A stretch of 64,000 nt of DNA from Turnera subulata. Lineage: Eukaryota; Streptophyta; Magnoliopsida; Malpighiales; Passifloraceae. Within the stretch, counting starts at the first letter, position 1. Each line of letters begins with the position of its first letter. The position numbers were made by a program, and so were the translations under genes. The notes beneath the pieces are model-generated. The model saw only the letters and a program-made list of their open reading frames with translations, was not told where the DNA came from and did not search any database. Below, piece by piece: positions 11,313 through 21,600 of the stretch. Location: NCBI GenBank assembly GCA_028386065.3, contig JAKUCV010002740.1:1-64000 (forward strand). The letters run 5' to 3'.

Positions 11313-11690
11313 ATGGACTCTCCACTGAGATCTCGAACGACCTCAGACTCTGAAAACAACAGCTACATCGGCGGCACTGCTTTCCCGACAAGCTCCGATG
11401 AAGAACCACCCAAGAAGCGGTTCAAAACCAACATCATCGGTCTGAAGGAGCACATGGTCGTCTCCCCAAAACGACGGAAGAAGCGTGCCGGCAAGAAGGC
11501 TGAGGATAAGAAGGGCAAAGGGACGGCTGAAAGCAGCACACCGCAGTAGACTCTGACGCAGCTGAACGTCTCACTGAAGAAGATCAGCTCGGCGGTGGCA
11601 CAAATTGAACTGGCGTGCGCGGAGCTCTTCCCTCACATGAAGAACGTACAAAAACTTGTAAAAAACCTAGAGAAGCAAGTAACTCCTTAG
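11313..11690 (+). pseudogene. Antisense ORF A: small basic / coiled-coil protein with an in-frame TAG
   Basis: The ATG at 11313 opens 78 codons and stops at TAG 11547-11549, but the same frame then stays open for another 46 codons to TAG 11688-11690. The product has a Ser-rich start, a strongly basic middle with KKRFK and KRRKKRAGKK (nuclear-localisation-like), then, after the TAG, an amphipathic helix rich in Leu, Val and Lys. A TATA box lies just upstream and an AATAAAATAAG polyadenylation-like signal lies about 40 bp past the end. I recognise no family. It runs antisense to the retroelement carrying it. It could be a decayed gene with a CAG-to-TAG change, or readthrough could be used; the sequence cannot say. 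Confidence 0.5.
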
Positions 11691-11979
11691 AGTACTTCTT
11701 CTCCTGTTGTAATACCTTATGAATTTAATAAAATAAGTTTCCTTTTAAAATCAAAATCTCTTATATTACAAAGTCTTATGTTAAATAGAAAAATAAAACT
11801 TCTCAAAACAAAACAAAATTTAACAATAAGAATATTAAATCAAATATATAAAGGAATTAAAAACAAAATTCGTTTAACAAAATCAAAACAAAAGAAATTA
11901 AAACCAAAAACACGTTTTCATGATCGGTGCTCGTATCGGACGTGAACATCCACGAACCCAAGAAACGTAACACGAGCAA

Positions 11980-12189
11980 CTAACGGTGTCGTCGGTTTCC
12001 CTCGTGAAAAAGACATCCGTTAACTCGCACGGTGACGATCACAAGCACGTCCTGTGTCCCTCGAAAGAGACGTACCCACTTGTTCATAATTTCCGCATAA
12101 GCCAAAAACTTCTGTCGGGTCTCGTATCTCTCCACGATGTCTGAACAGCTGTAAACTTGACGCACATACGCTCTACGGTATGGTCCCAT
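11980..12189 (-). CDS. Small hypothetical ORF, sense to the element (69 aa)
   Basis: ATG at 12189 (minus), TGA-class stop at 11980. The product is basic and Tyr/Val-rich and matches no family I know. It lies between the two plus-strand ORFs and is convergent with ORF A. It may be a remnant of an internal gene of the element or a chance ORF. Confidence 0.25.
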   Translation of the reverse strand: MGPYRRAYVRQVYSCSDIVERYETRQKFLAYAEIMNKWVRLFRGTQDVLVIVTVRVNGCLFHEGNRRHR

Positions 12190-12432
12190 CTATCTAGCCT
12201 CAACGGTCACGAATGCATGTGATAAAAGATGCAAGAAAATATAGAATAACCGTGAAAAGAAAAGGCAGAGTAGCCGGAGCGAAAGAAAATCATAAGATGG
12301 AAAAAGGCTGAAAAACTCTGGCATTGTAGCCCGAATAATGCATAAAGTGACAAGGCAATAAATAAAAGCAATGACAAAGTTTCAAAAGCAAATCTTGAAA
12401 ATCGAAAACAATAATCACGCTCCCCATAAGTG

Positions 12433-12439
12433 TATAAAA
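12433..12439 (+). promoter_or_regulatory. TATA box upstream of antisense ORF B
   Basis: TATAAAA about 110 bp upstream of the ATG at 12550, followed by an A-rich leader. It is on the plus strand, antisense to the retroelement. Confidence 0.45.
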
Positions 12440-12549
12440 GACTGAGCGGTGTGGAGTAAATCATCAAAAGCATTAAAAGCAAACAAAACATCCAGGCAAC
12501 CAAAACCACAACGTTCAGCAAAAGAAAATACCCACGCTTCCAAAACAAC

Positions 12550-13233
12550 ATGCCTGCTCCATCTTCCGTTTTCTTCGTCGAAGGTGCCAATCTTGGCAGA
12601 AGGAACCGACTGGCCTACAGCATGTTCAACGAACGTGCTGAAGAACTACCGAACGAGCTCGGCAGAATGCCGCTTCTAGTCTTTGTCGATGAGCTCTACT
12701 CATCGCGGTTCTTCGTCACTCCAATGGAAGAGGTGTTCTTCCTAGAGGACCACGGCACTCTGAGGACATCCTACTACGGATCGGCAAACTCCGTGATGTT
12801 CTTCATCTCCGAAAGGCTTCAGGAGTTCAACCTGGAGTCCACTTGCCAAACTGTAGGGCAAGGCGCCTACGACCAACTCTCGATGACGGCCCAGAGCATG
12901 CCCAGAATGACTCGGTTACCTCCAACCTGGCCAAAGGCACGACTACTGGTGTGGAACTGCAGAGGAGTTGCAAGGCGTGCCCAGGAGTTCTCGCGTACTC
13001 TGAGGGACTTGAAGAACCAATATAAGCCGAACATGGTTCTTCTGACGGAGACACAGTGGCAACCACGGGACGATCACGGTCTCATCCCACTCCGGTTCCC
13101 TCAAGCTAACCGGTTCGAGATTCCTGGTCAGGACGGCAGAGGCGGCATGTGGTTCTCGTGGAGCGATAGGGTCACGGTCAACATCAATAGCGACCCAAAC
13201 AGTTTCCGTGTCAACGTCGTTCCAAATCGTTAA
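12550..13233 (+). CDS. Antisense ORF B: novel N-terminal domain joined to an EEP-nuclease-like start (227 aa)
   Basis: An uninterrupted ORF from ATG 12550 (context ACAACATGCC) to TAA 13231-13233. Residues 1-125 form an unfamiliar segment with VFFVEGANLGRRNR, LLVFVDEL and several FF pairs. From about residue 135 the sequence turns into the opening of an endonuclease/exonuclease/phosphatase (EEP) fold: LLVWNCRGV (first strand and Asn), a helix, then MVLLTETQ with the catalytic-position Glu, then GGMWFSWSD. It ends before the later EEP motifs (GDFN, SDH), so it is at most an N-terminal EEP third. Plant LINE ORF2 proteins start this way, but the fused N-terminal part is not LINE-like. It has its own TATA box upstream and AT-rich polyadenylation-like sequence downstream. 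Function unknown; possibly a captured chimeric gene. Confidence 0.55.
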   Translation: MPAPSSVFFVEGANLGRRNRLAYSMFNERAEELPNELGRMPLLVFVDELYSSRFFVTPMEEVFFLEDHGTLRTSYYGSANSVMFFISERLQEFNLESTCQTVGQGAYDQLSMTAQSMPRMTRLPPTWPKARLLVWNCRGVARRAQEFSRTLRDLKNQYKPNMVLLTETQWQPRDDHGLIPLRFPQANRFEIPGQDGRGGMWFSWSDRVTVNINSDPNSFRVNVVPNR

Positions 13234-13492
13234 ATGTATTTTTATTATATAAAATATCAAAAATCAATGTAATGTTTCTCTTTGTAATATCAATATTATC
13301 AATAATAATAATATTTGTACTTTCGCTTATTTATGGCATCATTACCTCATATGTGTATGTCCTGCGACAGCTGGCGTCCCTCGACTGGATCCATAATGCA
13401 CTAGCTAAATGATATAAAATAATAACAACTGGAGCGAACTATGCAAACAAGACAACAAACACACAAAGACTGCCCAACAAGACCTAACGCCC

Positions 13493-13504
13493 GCTCCGCT
13501 ACCA
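13493..13504 (-). promoter_or_regulatory. Primer-binding site of the antisense-cargo element
   Basis: On the minus strand TGGTAGCGGAGC lies 3 bp beyond the 5' LTR. It differs at two positions from the usual initiator-Met PBS TGGTATCAGAGC. The same 12-mer recurs beside four other LTRs in this window. Confidence 0.8.
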
Positions 13505-14084
13505 AAATGAAACGCCCCGACCCGTATTTACCGTACACAGTAAACACAAGCCGGAACTGTGACGACCCGGCCAATCAAGGCCCAGCATACAGTGTATACA
13601 ACAATAGCTCGGGCCCAACGGCCCAAAATAGTAAAACAACATAAATAGCAAAACCGGCCCAATGGCCCAACAATAGTAAAAACATGCACAGCGGAAGACT
13701 TATAAAACTCACATAAACACTGTATGCATAGATGCAAACTATGGATCCGAGTCCTGTCCAAGGGATAACGCCGCAGCCTGTCTGGAATGCACCAAACCTG
13801 TACCACAAATAACTCATCCTATGGGATGAAAGCCCGCAGGTGAGGGGTGAGTCCGAAGTGCTCACCGACGAAGGAAAGACCATCACTATGCACACTAAAA
13901 TTACTCAAGTCGAAAACACAGGCTAAACAGCCCAACCAAAAGACTCGACCCAAAATCGATCCAAGACCAAAAGACTCAAATAAATTCCAATTAACCAATT
14001 ATATCTTTCCGGGCCCCGTCACGGATAAACTAGGGTCGTACCAGGTTATCAACCTGTTCCTGGTGCCAGATCAAAAAGAACCCA

Positions 14085-14416
14085 GGGATAGACATCCCAA
14101 ATATAACAAACCGGGATAGACATCCCAAGCATAGACATGCTTATCACACGAAACCAGATCATGGCCACCACAAAACAGTCTCTAACCATCCGGTCGTACC
14201 TCTACTTACCACGTGACAATTATATTACCGTCGTAAAAAACCAAACTCAGGGATCGACATCCCTAACCAAAATACCGAGGATCGACATCCTCGTCACAAT
14301 TCATTAATTAATTATACCATTTTATACTTAAACCAAAAGACGCAAGGATAAACATCCAAAAACCAACATGGGATAAACATCCCGAACCACAATCAAGACA
14401 ATGGGATAAACATCCC
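14085..14416 (-). repeat. Array of eight covarying short hairpins in the LTR
   Basis: Same family as 8980-9207, with two more units: AGGGAT-CGAC-ATCCCT at 14249-14264 and CGAGGAT-CGAC-ATCCTCG at 14276-14293. The second has a 7-bp stem whose outer pairs differ from all others but still match, which is independent covariation. Confidence 0.75.
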
Positions 14417-15744
14417 GAAACCAACCACATAATACTCAACAATGCAATAATCATCAAAACATAATGACCGAGTAATATAGGCACATATTGAAGGAAATCC
14501 ATACTCACCTTGGCCGATTACTCAACTTCGGAGACAATGACCGGTCCGACGCCGGCTCCTCGGGAAACTGCCTGATATCCAAACCTATACCACAAGACAA
14601 TGCATACTCACATAAATGCACATAATCGGTATACTATGATGCCCAAACTGCGAAATTACCCATCCCGGTTACATATCCTTTATTACTTCCATTTACCGAA
14701 AATATTTACCGTACGTATTTCCAAATATAATTTCGGTACCATACTTTAATTAAAACTCTTTTCAAAATAATTTCATAAAATAATTATAATTTCCAAAATA
14801 ATAATCATCATAATTTTCCAGAAAAATAATAACCTATTTATAATTTTCAAAAAATATATAGTATTTATCTTTTCTAAATATATATATAGTAATAATATTT
14901 TCCAACATAAAATATATTTACTTTTAATTTCGAAGTACATATATGTATATATTTCCATAACTAAAATTTCCAGGCAAAATAATATATGTATATAAAATTT
15001 CAGAAATTATTTCATGGTACTTATATATTTTTTTCCAATTAAAAGTAGTTTTCCAAAACCAAACTTAATTATTTATCAAAGTAAATATGTTTAATATTTT
15101 AATAAAAATACCAGAGTTAAATTGGAAATAATTTTCTAAAAATAACTATATAATTTTTTTCCAAAAGTAAATACCAAAATAATAATAAATATATATATAT
15201 ATATATAATTTGTTTTTTTTTAATAACCGGACTGGGCCAAACAGTCAAGCCTAGCCCCATACCACAACCAGCCCAACCAAGGGCCCAGGCGCAAGGTCCA
15301 GTCAAGGCATCAGGCCCGTGGCATAGGCCCGCCTAGCCCAAGCCTAGCGCCCAGCCCAAGATCCAAGCACCCATGCCCAAACAGACGCGGGTCAACCCGA
15401 CCAGCACACGGATACTCACCTTGGAGACGGCGGCGACGGCGCGGCAACGCGAGGGAAGGACAGCGCGGAGTCGGCGACATCGGGGCGACTCCACGGGCGG
15501 CAGAAAGGAGGCGGAAGGCTGACGGCAGCGGGCGCAGGAGCGGAGGAAGCAAGATCTGCGGGTCGCGCGGCGGGTCTAAGGCGCGTCACGGCGGCTACGG
15601 CGGCGGAAGGAGGAGGAGACGACAGGGGTGAGGTCGCGCCGGCCCATCGAGCACGGTGGTGGCGGCGGTGGCACGAGACTCGGCGCCGGTCGTCCTCCCG
15701 TGCACAGTAACGAGAGGAGGTGACGATGAACAGTTCACCCCGGT

Positions 15745-16040
15745 TTCTTTTTTTTCATTTTTCTTCTTTTCTTCTTTTCTGATTTCCATTTTTCTTTCTC
15801 TCTTTTTTTCTATTTTTCTATTTGTGATTGGTTCTTCTTTTCTTTTTTTTCATCCTTTTTCTTTTTTTTTTCCTCTTTTTCCTCTCTGTTTCTGTGTTTT
15901 TTTTTCTTTTCCTTCTTTTTCTTTTCTTTTTTTTTTCTTTCTTTTTCTTTTCTCTCCTTTTTCTTTTTCTCGCTTTCTTTTTCTCTCTTCTTCTCTTCCC
16001 TTCCTCTCTTCCTCTCCTTCTCCTCTGTTTTCTTTCTTTT
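15745..16040 (-). repeat. Long homopyrimidine tract, second copy
   Basis: The LTR partner of 10527-10815, with small length differences in T runs, as expected from slippage after insertion. Confidence 0.85.
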
Positions 16041-16358
16041 ATAAATCGGTAATGTACTGTTAATCATGTGAATGTGTAATAATGCAGGCGGGTCCGATCC
16101 GGACCAGAAAATAACTGATACCTCCTTAGTTATTTTCCGGTGTGATTTTTCGAGAAATTCCGAAACCCGAAAAATACCAACTTAGTTCCGAAAAAATCCA
16201 CGGAAAAATCACGAGCGCCGGAAAACCCTCGGTTTCGAAAAACGACTCCCGATTTACCTTGAATTAATTACCCAAGATTAATTCAACAGTAAATCACGGT
16301 AAAAAGACTTCTACAGCCCGATAAAAATCAAAAATTTTACCCGGGCTGTTACATAAAT

Positions 16359-16669
16359 GGTGTTCCCCTTCAAGCCTTGAGGATTTGTTTCTACAATGGT
16401 ATGATCTTGCAGGTTTAGCGGCGGCGAGATCATCTTGGATGATTCTTCTTTATGCTTTTTTGTGGAGTATCTGGCTCACCATGAACAAGAAGATATTTCA
16501 GCATGTGGATGCGCATTGGGGCAGAGTTTTTGATATCGTTTTAATCAGATCATTATCTTGGATTAAAATCAAACAACCTTCTTTCCCCTATAGCCTTTAC
16601 AATCTAATCATCAATGTTGATTGTCTTAAAGAGTGGTATGGTGTCAGGTGCAGAGTTTGTCTAGTGTGA
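16359..16669 (+). pseudogene. LINE ORF2, 3' part
   Basis: Continues the zf-RVT region of the LINE after the LTR element. Removing the insertion and one TAAAT copy joins the two parts in frame. It includes the aromatic LYAFLWSIWLTMNKK segment typical of the C-terminus of plant L1 ORF2, and ends at TGA 16667-16669. About 150 bp of 3' UTR and an A run follow. Confidence 0.8.
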
Positions 16670-16832
16670 GTTTTTTTCCTTTTGGTACTTGCTATGTAAC
16701 AGGGGTGTGCGTTCTGGTATAACACCTGTCTATTATCTGTTGTTGTTGAAGCTGTCATCATTCTGATGACTGCTTAAACTTCTTTGTACAGTTTGGTTCC
16801 TATCAATACAAATCGTTTTAATAAAAAAAAAA

Positions 16833-18662
16833 TCTATAGAAGAGAGGTAAAGGCAGTAAATGAAAGATGCATATATAAGTATGTTATAGAATAATATTAT
16901 ACAAATAATATCAAAATTTAAAAGTGGAAATAAAAAAAAGTTATGAGAAAACAAAAATTAATTTTTTATCATGTAATAATATTTTAAAATTATAAAAATT
17001 CTATATTATGTTAATTATTACAGATGAATAAAAATTATATGCAAAATAAAAAAATTAGAGAAGGAATAAAAAATCAATATAAATTATGATAGAATCATGT
17101 ATTATAGAAAATAAATAAAAATCAATTTATATGAGTTTTTTATAAAAAAATTTATTGAAGTTTAATAATTCAAATGAGTGAAATAAAACATAGTATAAAA
17201 GATGACTATAGATAAACTTTTAATTTATATAAAAGAAAATTAAAAAATATAATTACATAAAAAAGCTATCCATGTATAATGACGAGTAATATTATTTTTC
17301 ATATTCTAAAATCAGTAAACATTATTATATATCATGAAGATTTTAACCAAAATAATAAAAATATATGAATTGCTATGTAAAATTACAAAAGATAAATAAA
17401 TAATTTACAAATATAAGAAATCACTATTTTTTCCCCTTACATTTTTGTATAAATTATTTTAATTTATTATTATTTTTCATAATTTAGAAAATATTTTTGT
17501 ATTAATAATAATGAATTTTAGAATGTCATCATAATAATATAATATATATCATGTCGAAATATATTAAAAAATAATAATATAATTTAAAAATTTCTATTAC
17601 ATAATTTATTAATTAATTTTTATTTGAATAATTATTATTATTAAAAAATAATTATATTATGTATTGCTGTGTGCATCGCATGTGTAGAAAAAAAAATTAT
17701 ATTAGATGTTCAAATAAAAGGAAATTTATATTAACTCGTTCTGACTGATTAGGTCAATGTGTGGTGTTGGGTTGATTTGTCTTCCTCTGTTGGAGTTGGC
17801 ATTTGGCAATCAAGTGAACATCATCTCATCTATATAAATATATTAAATTAGAGACCTAAATCTCTGGTGTTGACAAGTGGCTTTCTAAAGATTGATATGT
17901 GGCAACTAATTTTGTCAAAAAAATAATTAATATATTATTTAGTGAATTTAATAAAAAAATTTTTAATATTCTATATTTAATTCTAAATCAATTGTTTGTG
18001 TGTAAATTGCAGGAGGAAACGTAAGGGCAATGAGAAGACATAATTGAGCTTAAAAAAATTAAATGCAGAAAATTAAGAGTCACATGCATCCATACATCAA
18101 AATATGAAATCTTTCTTAAAAACTAAAGGTCACATGTATTTAATGTTACAATTAATTTTTGTGCTAGAGGAAAACCACACACTATGACGATCATATTGCT
18201 AAGGTAATCTCTTTTTTTTTTTCACAACTAAACAAAACCATGCTTCATATTTTAAAGAATTGGTTACTTATGCATAGTTAAACTTCTCAAGGTCAAAATC
18301 AAAAATTTGTGCTTTATTCACAATCAAGAAATAAAATTCAAGGCAAACAACATAACTTTCAAGGGAATTCAAGATAAGCTTTCAAATCATCTCAATATAG
18401 TTGTACTGTTTCTATTTTAGCATTTGTATTTTAGAGCGGAAAATACCTTTTTAATTGCTTTTGTCTCCTTCGATAAGATTAACTAAGTATCCGTATGCAT
18501 CACGGCAGCGCACAAACACACGTGTAGTTGCCTAGTTAGTTTTACATTTTGAAACACTCGAACAAAACAAGTGAACACTTGACAGCCACAAACCAAAAAA
18601 AAAACACGAAACACACTCACACACACTCCAATGCCATCAAATCTTCCCTCCACAACTCTCCC
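16833..18662. other. AT-rich intergenic sequence and PTST3-like 5' flank
   Basis: No coding signal. 17640-17700 contains a GTGTGCATCGCATGTGTAGA hairpin-like motif that resembles a decayed Helitron 3' end. The last ~200 bp before 18663 should hold the promoter and 5' UTR of the downstream gene. An in-frame upstream ATG at 18549 exists, but the intervening codons look like 5' UTR (repetitive CACACTCACACACAC). Confidence 0.5.
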
Positions 18663-21600
18663 ATGGCGACCGCACTCTGTAAAGTACCATGTTTCCTGTC
18701 CCTTTCCTCTCACAAACTCTTCTTCTTAAACCACCACCACCACCACCACCACCACTTACAACTGCAACCACAATCCAGGCGACTATGCGAGAACCCACCC
18801 CGCAAAAACTCCCATATCTGTGCTTGTTCAGCCAATAGACCCAGGTTTGTTGCTATTTTTCTTCTTTTCCTTTTTTTTCTTTTATCATTTTTGGTTTATG
18901 GTTATTTGCGGGTTTGTGGGGTTGTTTTATTATTTTTGATTTTGATTTTTGTTTGTTTGTTTGTTTGTTTTTTTGATTTTGTTGGATTGGTTATTTCAGA
19001 GGTGGGAGAAAGGTTAAGAGTAACGAACAGCTGTGCGATGATATACGTGATTTCGTGTCATCTGTTGGACTTCCACATGGACATGTTCCATCCATCAAGG
19101 AGCTTTATGATCATGGAAGGTATCATTTTCTTTTCCTTTCACTAGATTCCCTCCTATTCCTGGAGGCAGCTCTGTTGCTCCTTGCTTGGCTTTTCTTATT
19201 TGCAAAAAATCGTGTTATTCTTTCTTAATGTTTGGGGTGGGGCGGTTGGAAAATCATGATGATCAATATCACTTTATTGAATTGAAGTTTGTTGTTGGCT
19301 TTTGTTAAATTGTATTTATTCCCATTGGTATTGGTGTTGTTTGGATTGCTGAACTTGGTTGCAAAACACTTGTTAGAAAACCACTCCCACTATCCATGCG
19401 TTTGAATCAATCATCAATGCATGTATGTTCAATTCATCCAGTGGAATGTCTCTAGAATTTCGCTAATTTTTCTTCCTGGATTCACCAAATAATAATAATA
19501 CAAATAGGACGGACCTTGCAAACATGGTACGAAGGAGGGGATATAAAGCTATAGAAGGTCTCAAGTCAAACCAGACCAAGGCAGAGGAAAGATTTGCGAA
19601 ACTACAGCATACAACCCATGATACCACAGATATGCCAGCTGGTCAATACATGTTTCTCTTGTTCTTTCTTCCACTTCTGTCTTGAACATCTTTTTGTTGA
19701 TTTCTTTGTTAATTTTAAAGGCCAGGATATGAAGGTGGAATTTATTGTTGAAGATAGGTCATTGTCTTCTGAAATCCCTGTCAACAACGACCACTCTGCC
19801 TGCATGACTAATGATTCAGAATACGCCAAAGGTTAGAATCTTTGCATTGCTACAGAATCATCTCTAAACTCTTCATTTGAGGAAGATGGCCTGTATTTTC
19901 TAGATTGGCAAGATGAAGTGGTTAGCGGCATGGCTGAAGGAAAATCATTCTTAACATCGTCATGTAAGTTAAAGGAACAGGATCAGCAGGCCAACCATAT
20001 TCTTGAAGATGGTCGCTTCTCAACATCATCATGTAATGTAGAGAAGCTGGATGGAAAAGTCTTACTTGCAGATGATCCCTTGATTGCCAGGTTTCCTGTT
20101 GAAGCAGAACTGCAAGATGGCGAACCTGAATGCATTGCTGAAGAAGATTCCTTGTCAATTACATTGTACAATGCAGAGAAACAGATGGAAGAAGTCTCAA
20201 GTGTAGTTAAAGATAAATCTTTGTCAGCTGAAGTTTCTACTGCAGACAACAATTTTGATAGCAGGGGTACACAGCTAAATCTTTACAGTGAAGGTGATGC
20301 TTCAGTGCCTGTAAAAGCTTCACCTAGCTACTCCATGGAGGAAAGAGACTTGCAGAATTCAGAAGGTAATGATGGGAGGGTGAACAATGTGAAAGAAAAA
20401 CTACAGCACACTTACATTTTGCTGATATTTGACTGGAGGTCAAAAATTTGAAAAAATACATTGTCTAGTGTGCTAAAAATGAAATTCATTATTCTGATTA
20501 TGCAATGCTCATCCAACTCTCAAATTTCCTGACCCTCGTTGCATGTCTACAGACATCTCAAAAAGTTCATCATTGGAAGAAAAGGTGGCAAAGTTTATTC
20601 AACATGGAGACTTGGATGCTGTTGAAGGTAACTTTCTAATTATGAATGACTTTTTTTTTTGGTTTCATTTGTATTCATCTCTATATGGTATGTTGCATAA
20701 GGGAGAAATTTGAAGGGTGTTGTTTAACATGCATGTTATGTGCTGCCAAATTATCGTGGATGGTGATTTTATGAGTCTGGAACCTGTGAAGTGTATCTTC
20801 TTTATATGAAACTAATAAAAGTCAACTGATGTTTTCATTTATTTGGTGAATTATGAGTTTGAGGCTGATTATTTGGAGCTGCTTGATGATCAGATAATGT
20901 GTACAGGATGGTAAATGAGACAGATACTGAAGAAATCAATGGGATTAGTGGAACAAATACCCCATTGGAAAGGAACTCTGACCGTACAGTTAGCAGAAGC
21001 AATGCGGGGTTGATGGTCAATGGAAGTTTACAGTCAGCAGCGCAGGTTTCTTCTCCTGTAGCATTCAAACCTCCAATTAGGTTAGTGTATTTTCATTTTC
21101 TTACTATCACGCATTGATTTAAAATTTTAATGTAAGTTGCATGGACCATTTCATTCACGGAGTGTGGTAGAGTCACAATTAAGTTGCTTGATTCTTTTCA
21201 TAGTTTTATTCTATGTACTATTTCGTGGGATGCTGCTTCTTATTTTTGTTACCTTTTTTTGTTGATACTAGTCGAAGAAGGTGGGACTTGATCTCGAGAC
21301 CTCTCCTCTCTTGCTTTATACACAAGAGTACCAATTTTTTTGTTACTTTCTGATCCCAACATTGTTCTAGATTTTGTTCATTTGATGAATACAGTACAAT
21401 GCTTTTTAGAGTTTAACATTTCTTTTGTTCTTGTTACTGTATTCTAAATGATTAATCTGCTGCCTTTAGTCAACGAAACAGAAAAGAAGGTTTGGAAGTT
21501 TATAGTTCTAGTTTCTAGACTCTAGATTGCTTGATTGGAATGTTGTCGATTTCTAATGGTATTCCTAATGGAATACCACTTTTACATTGAGTCAGAGAAG

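Larger units (their letters stand above)
8403..16353 (-). mobile_element. Non-autonomous LTR retrotransposon with antisense cargo (7.95 kb)
   Basis: Two near-identical LTRs of 2.7-2.8 kb (TG...CA ends) flank a 2.4-kb internal region. Orientation is minus: read on the minus strand, a tRNA-complementary PBS (TGGTAGCGGAGC) follows the LTR at 13508-16353, and a purine-rich PPT (AAGGTGGGTAGAC) precedes the LTR at 8403-11126. The TSD is TAAAT on both sides. No gag, protease, RT or integrase motif is present in any frame. The internal region instead has two plus-strand ORFs and one small minus-strand ORF. LTR termini and PPT/PBS surroundings closely match those of the Tekay-type element at 53913-63046, which suggests trans-mobilisation. 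The two LTRs differ by few substitutions plus a ~110-bp indel, so the insertion is fairly recent. Confidence 0.9.
13508..16353 (-). repeat. 5' LTR of the antisense-cargo element
   Basis: 2846 bp, colinear with 8403-11126. Few substitutions separate the two. It retains the ~110-bp segment missing from the other copy and so has eight hairpin units instead of six. The element's own transcript would start in this LTR and run leftwards. Confidence 0.9.
2921..16832 (+). mobile_element. Plant L1-type LINE, decayed, interrupted by an LTR element
   Basis: A non-LTR retrotransposon with ORF1 (RNA-binding), ORF2 (endonuclease, reverse transcriptase, zf-RVT) and a 3' UTR ending in an A run at about 16823-16832. 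It is split by the LTR element 8403-16353; removing that element and one copy of its TSD restores the ORF2 reading frame. Many stops and frameshifts show it is long dead. The 5' end is uncertain; I place it just before the ORF1 ATG, and no clear target-site duplication was found. Confidence 0.8.

Noticed and set aside
12207..12590. 127-aa hydrophobic minus-strand ORF opposite ORF B leader
   Set aside because: It has no ATG at its start and mirrors an A-rich plus-strand leader, giving Phe/Leu-rich translation.
18549..18662. Upstream in-frame ATG extending the PTST3-like protein by 38 residues
   Set aside because: The codons come from CACACA-type low-complexity sequence, and the ATG at 18663 has better context and a transit-peptide-like start.
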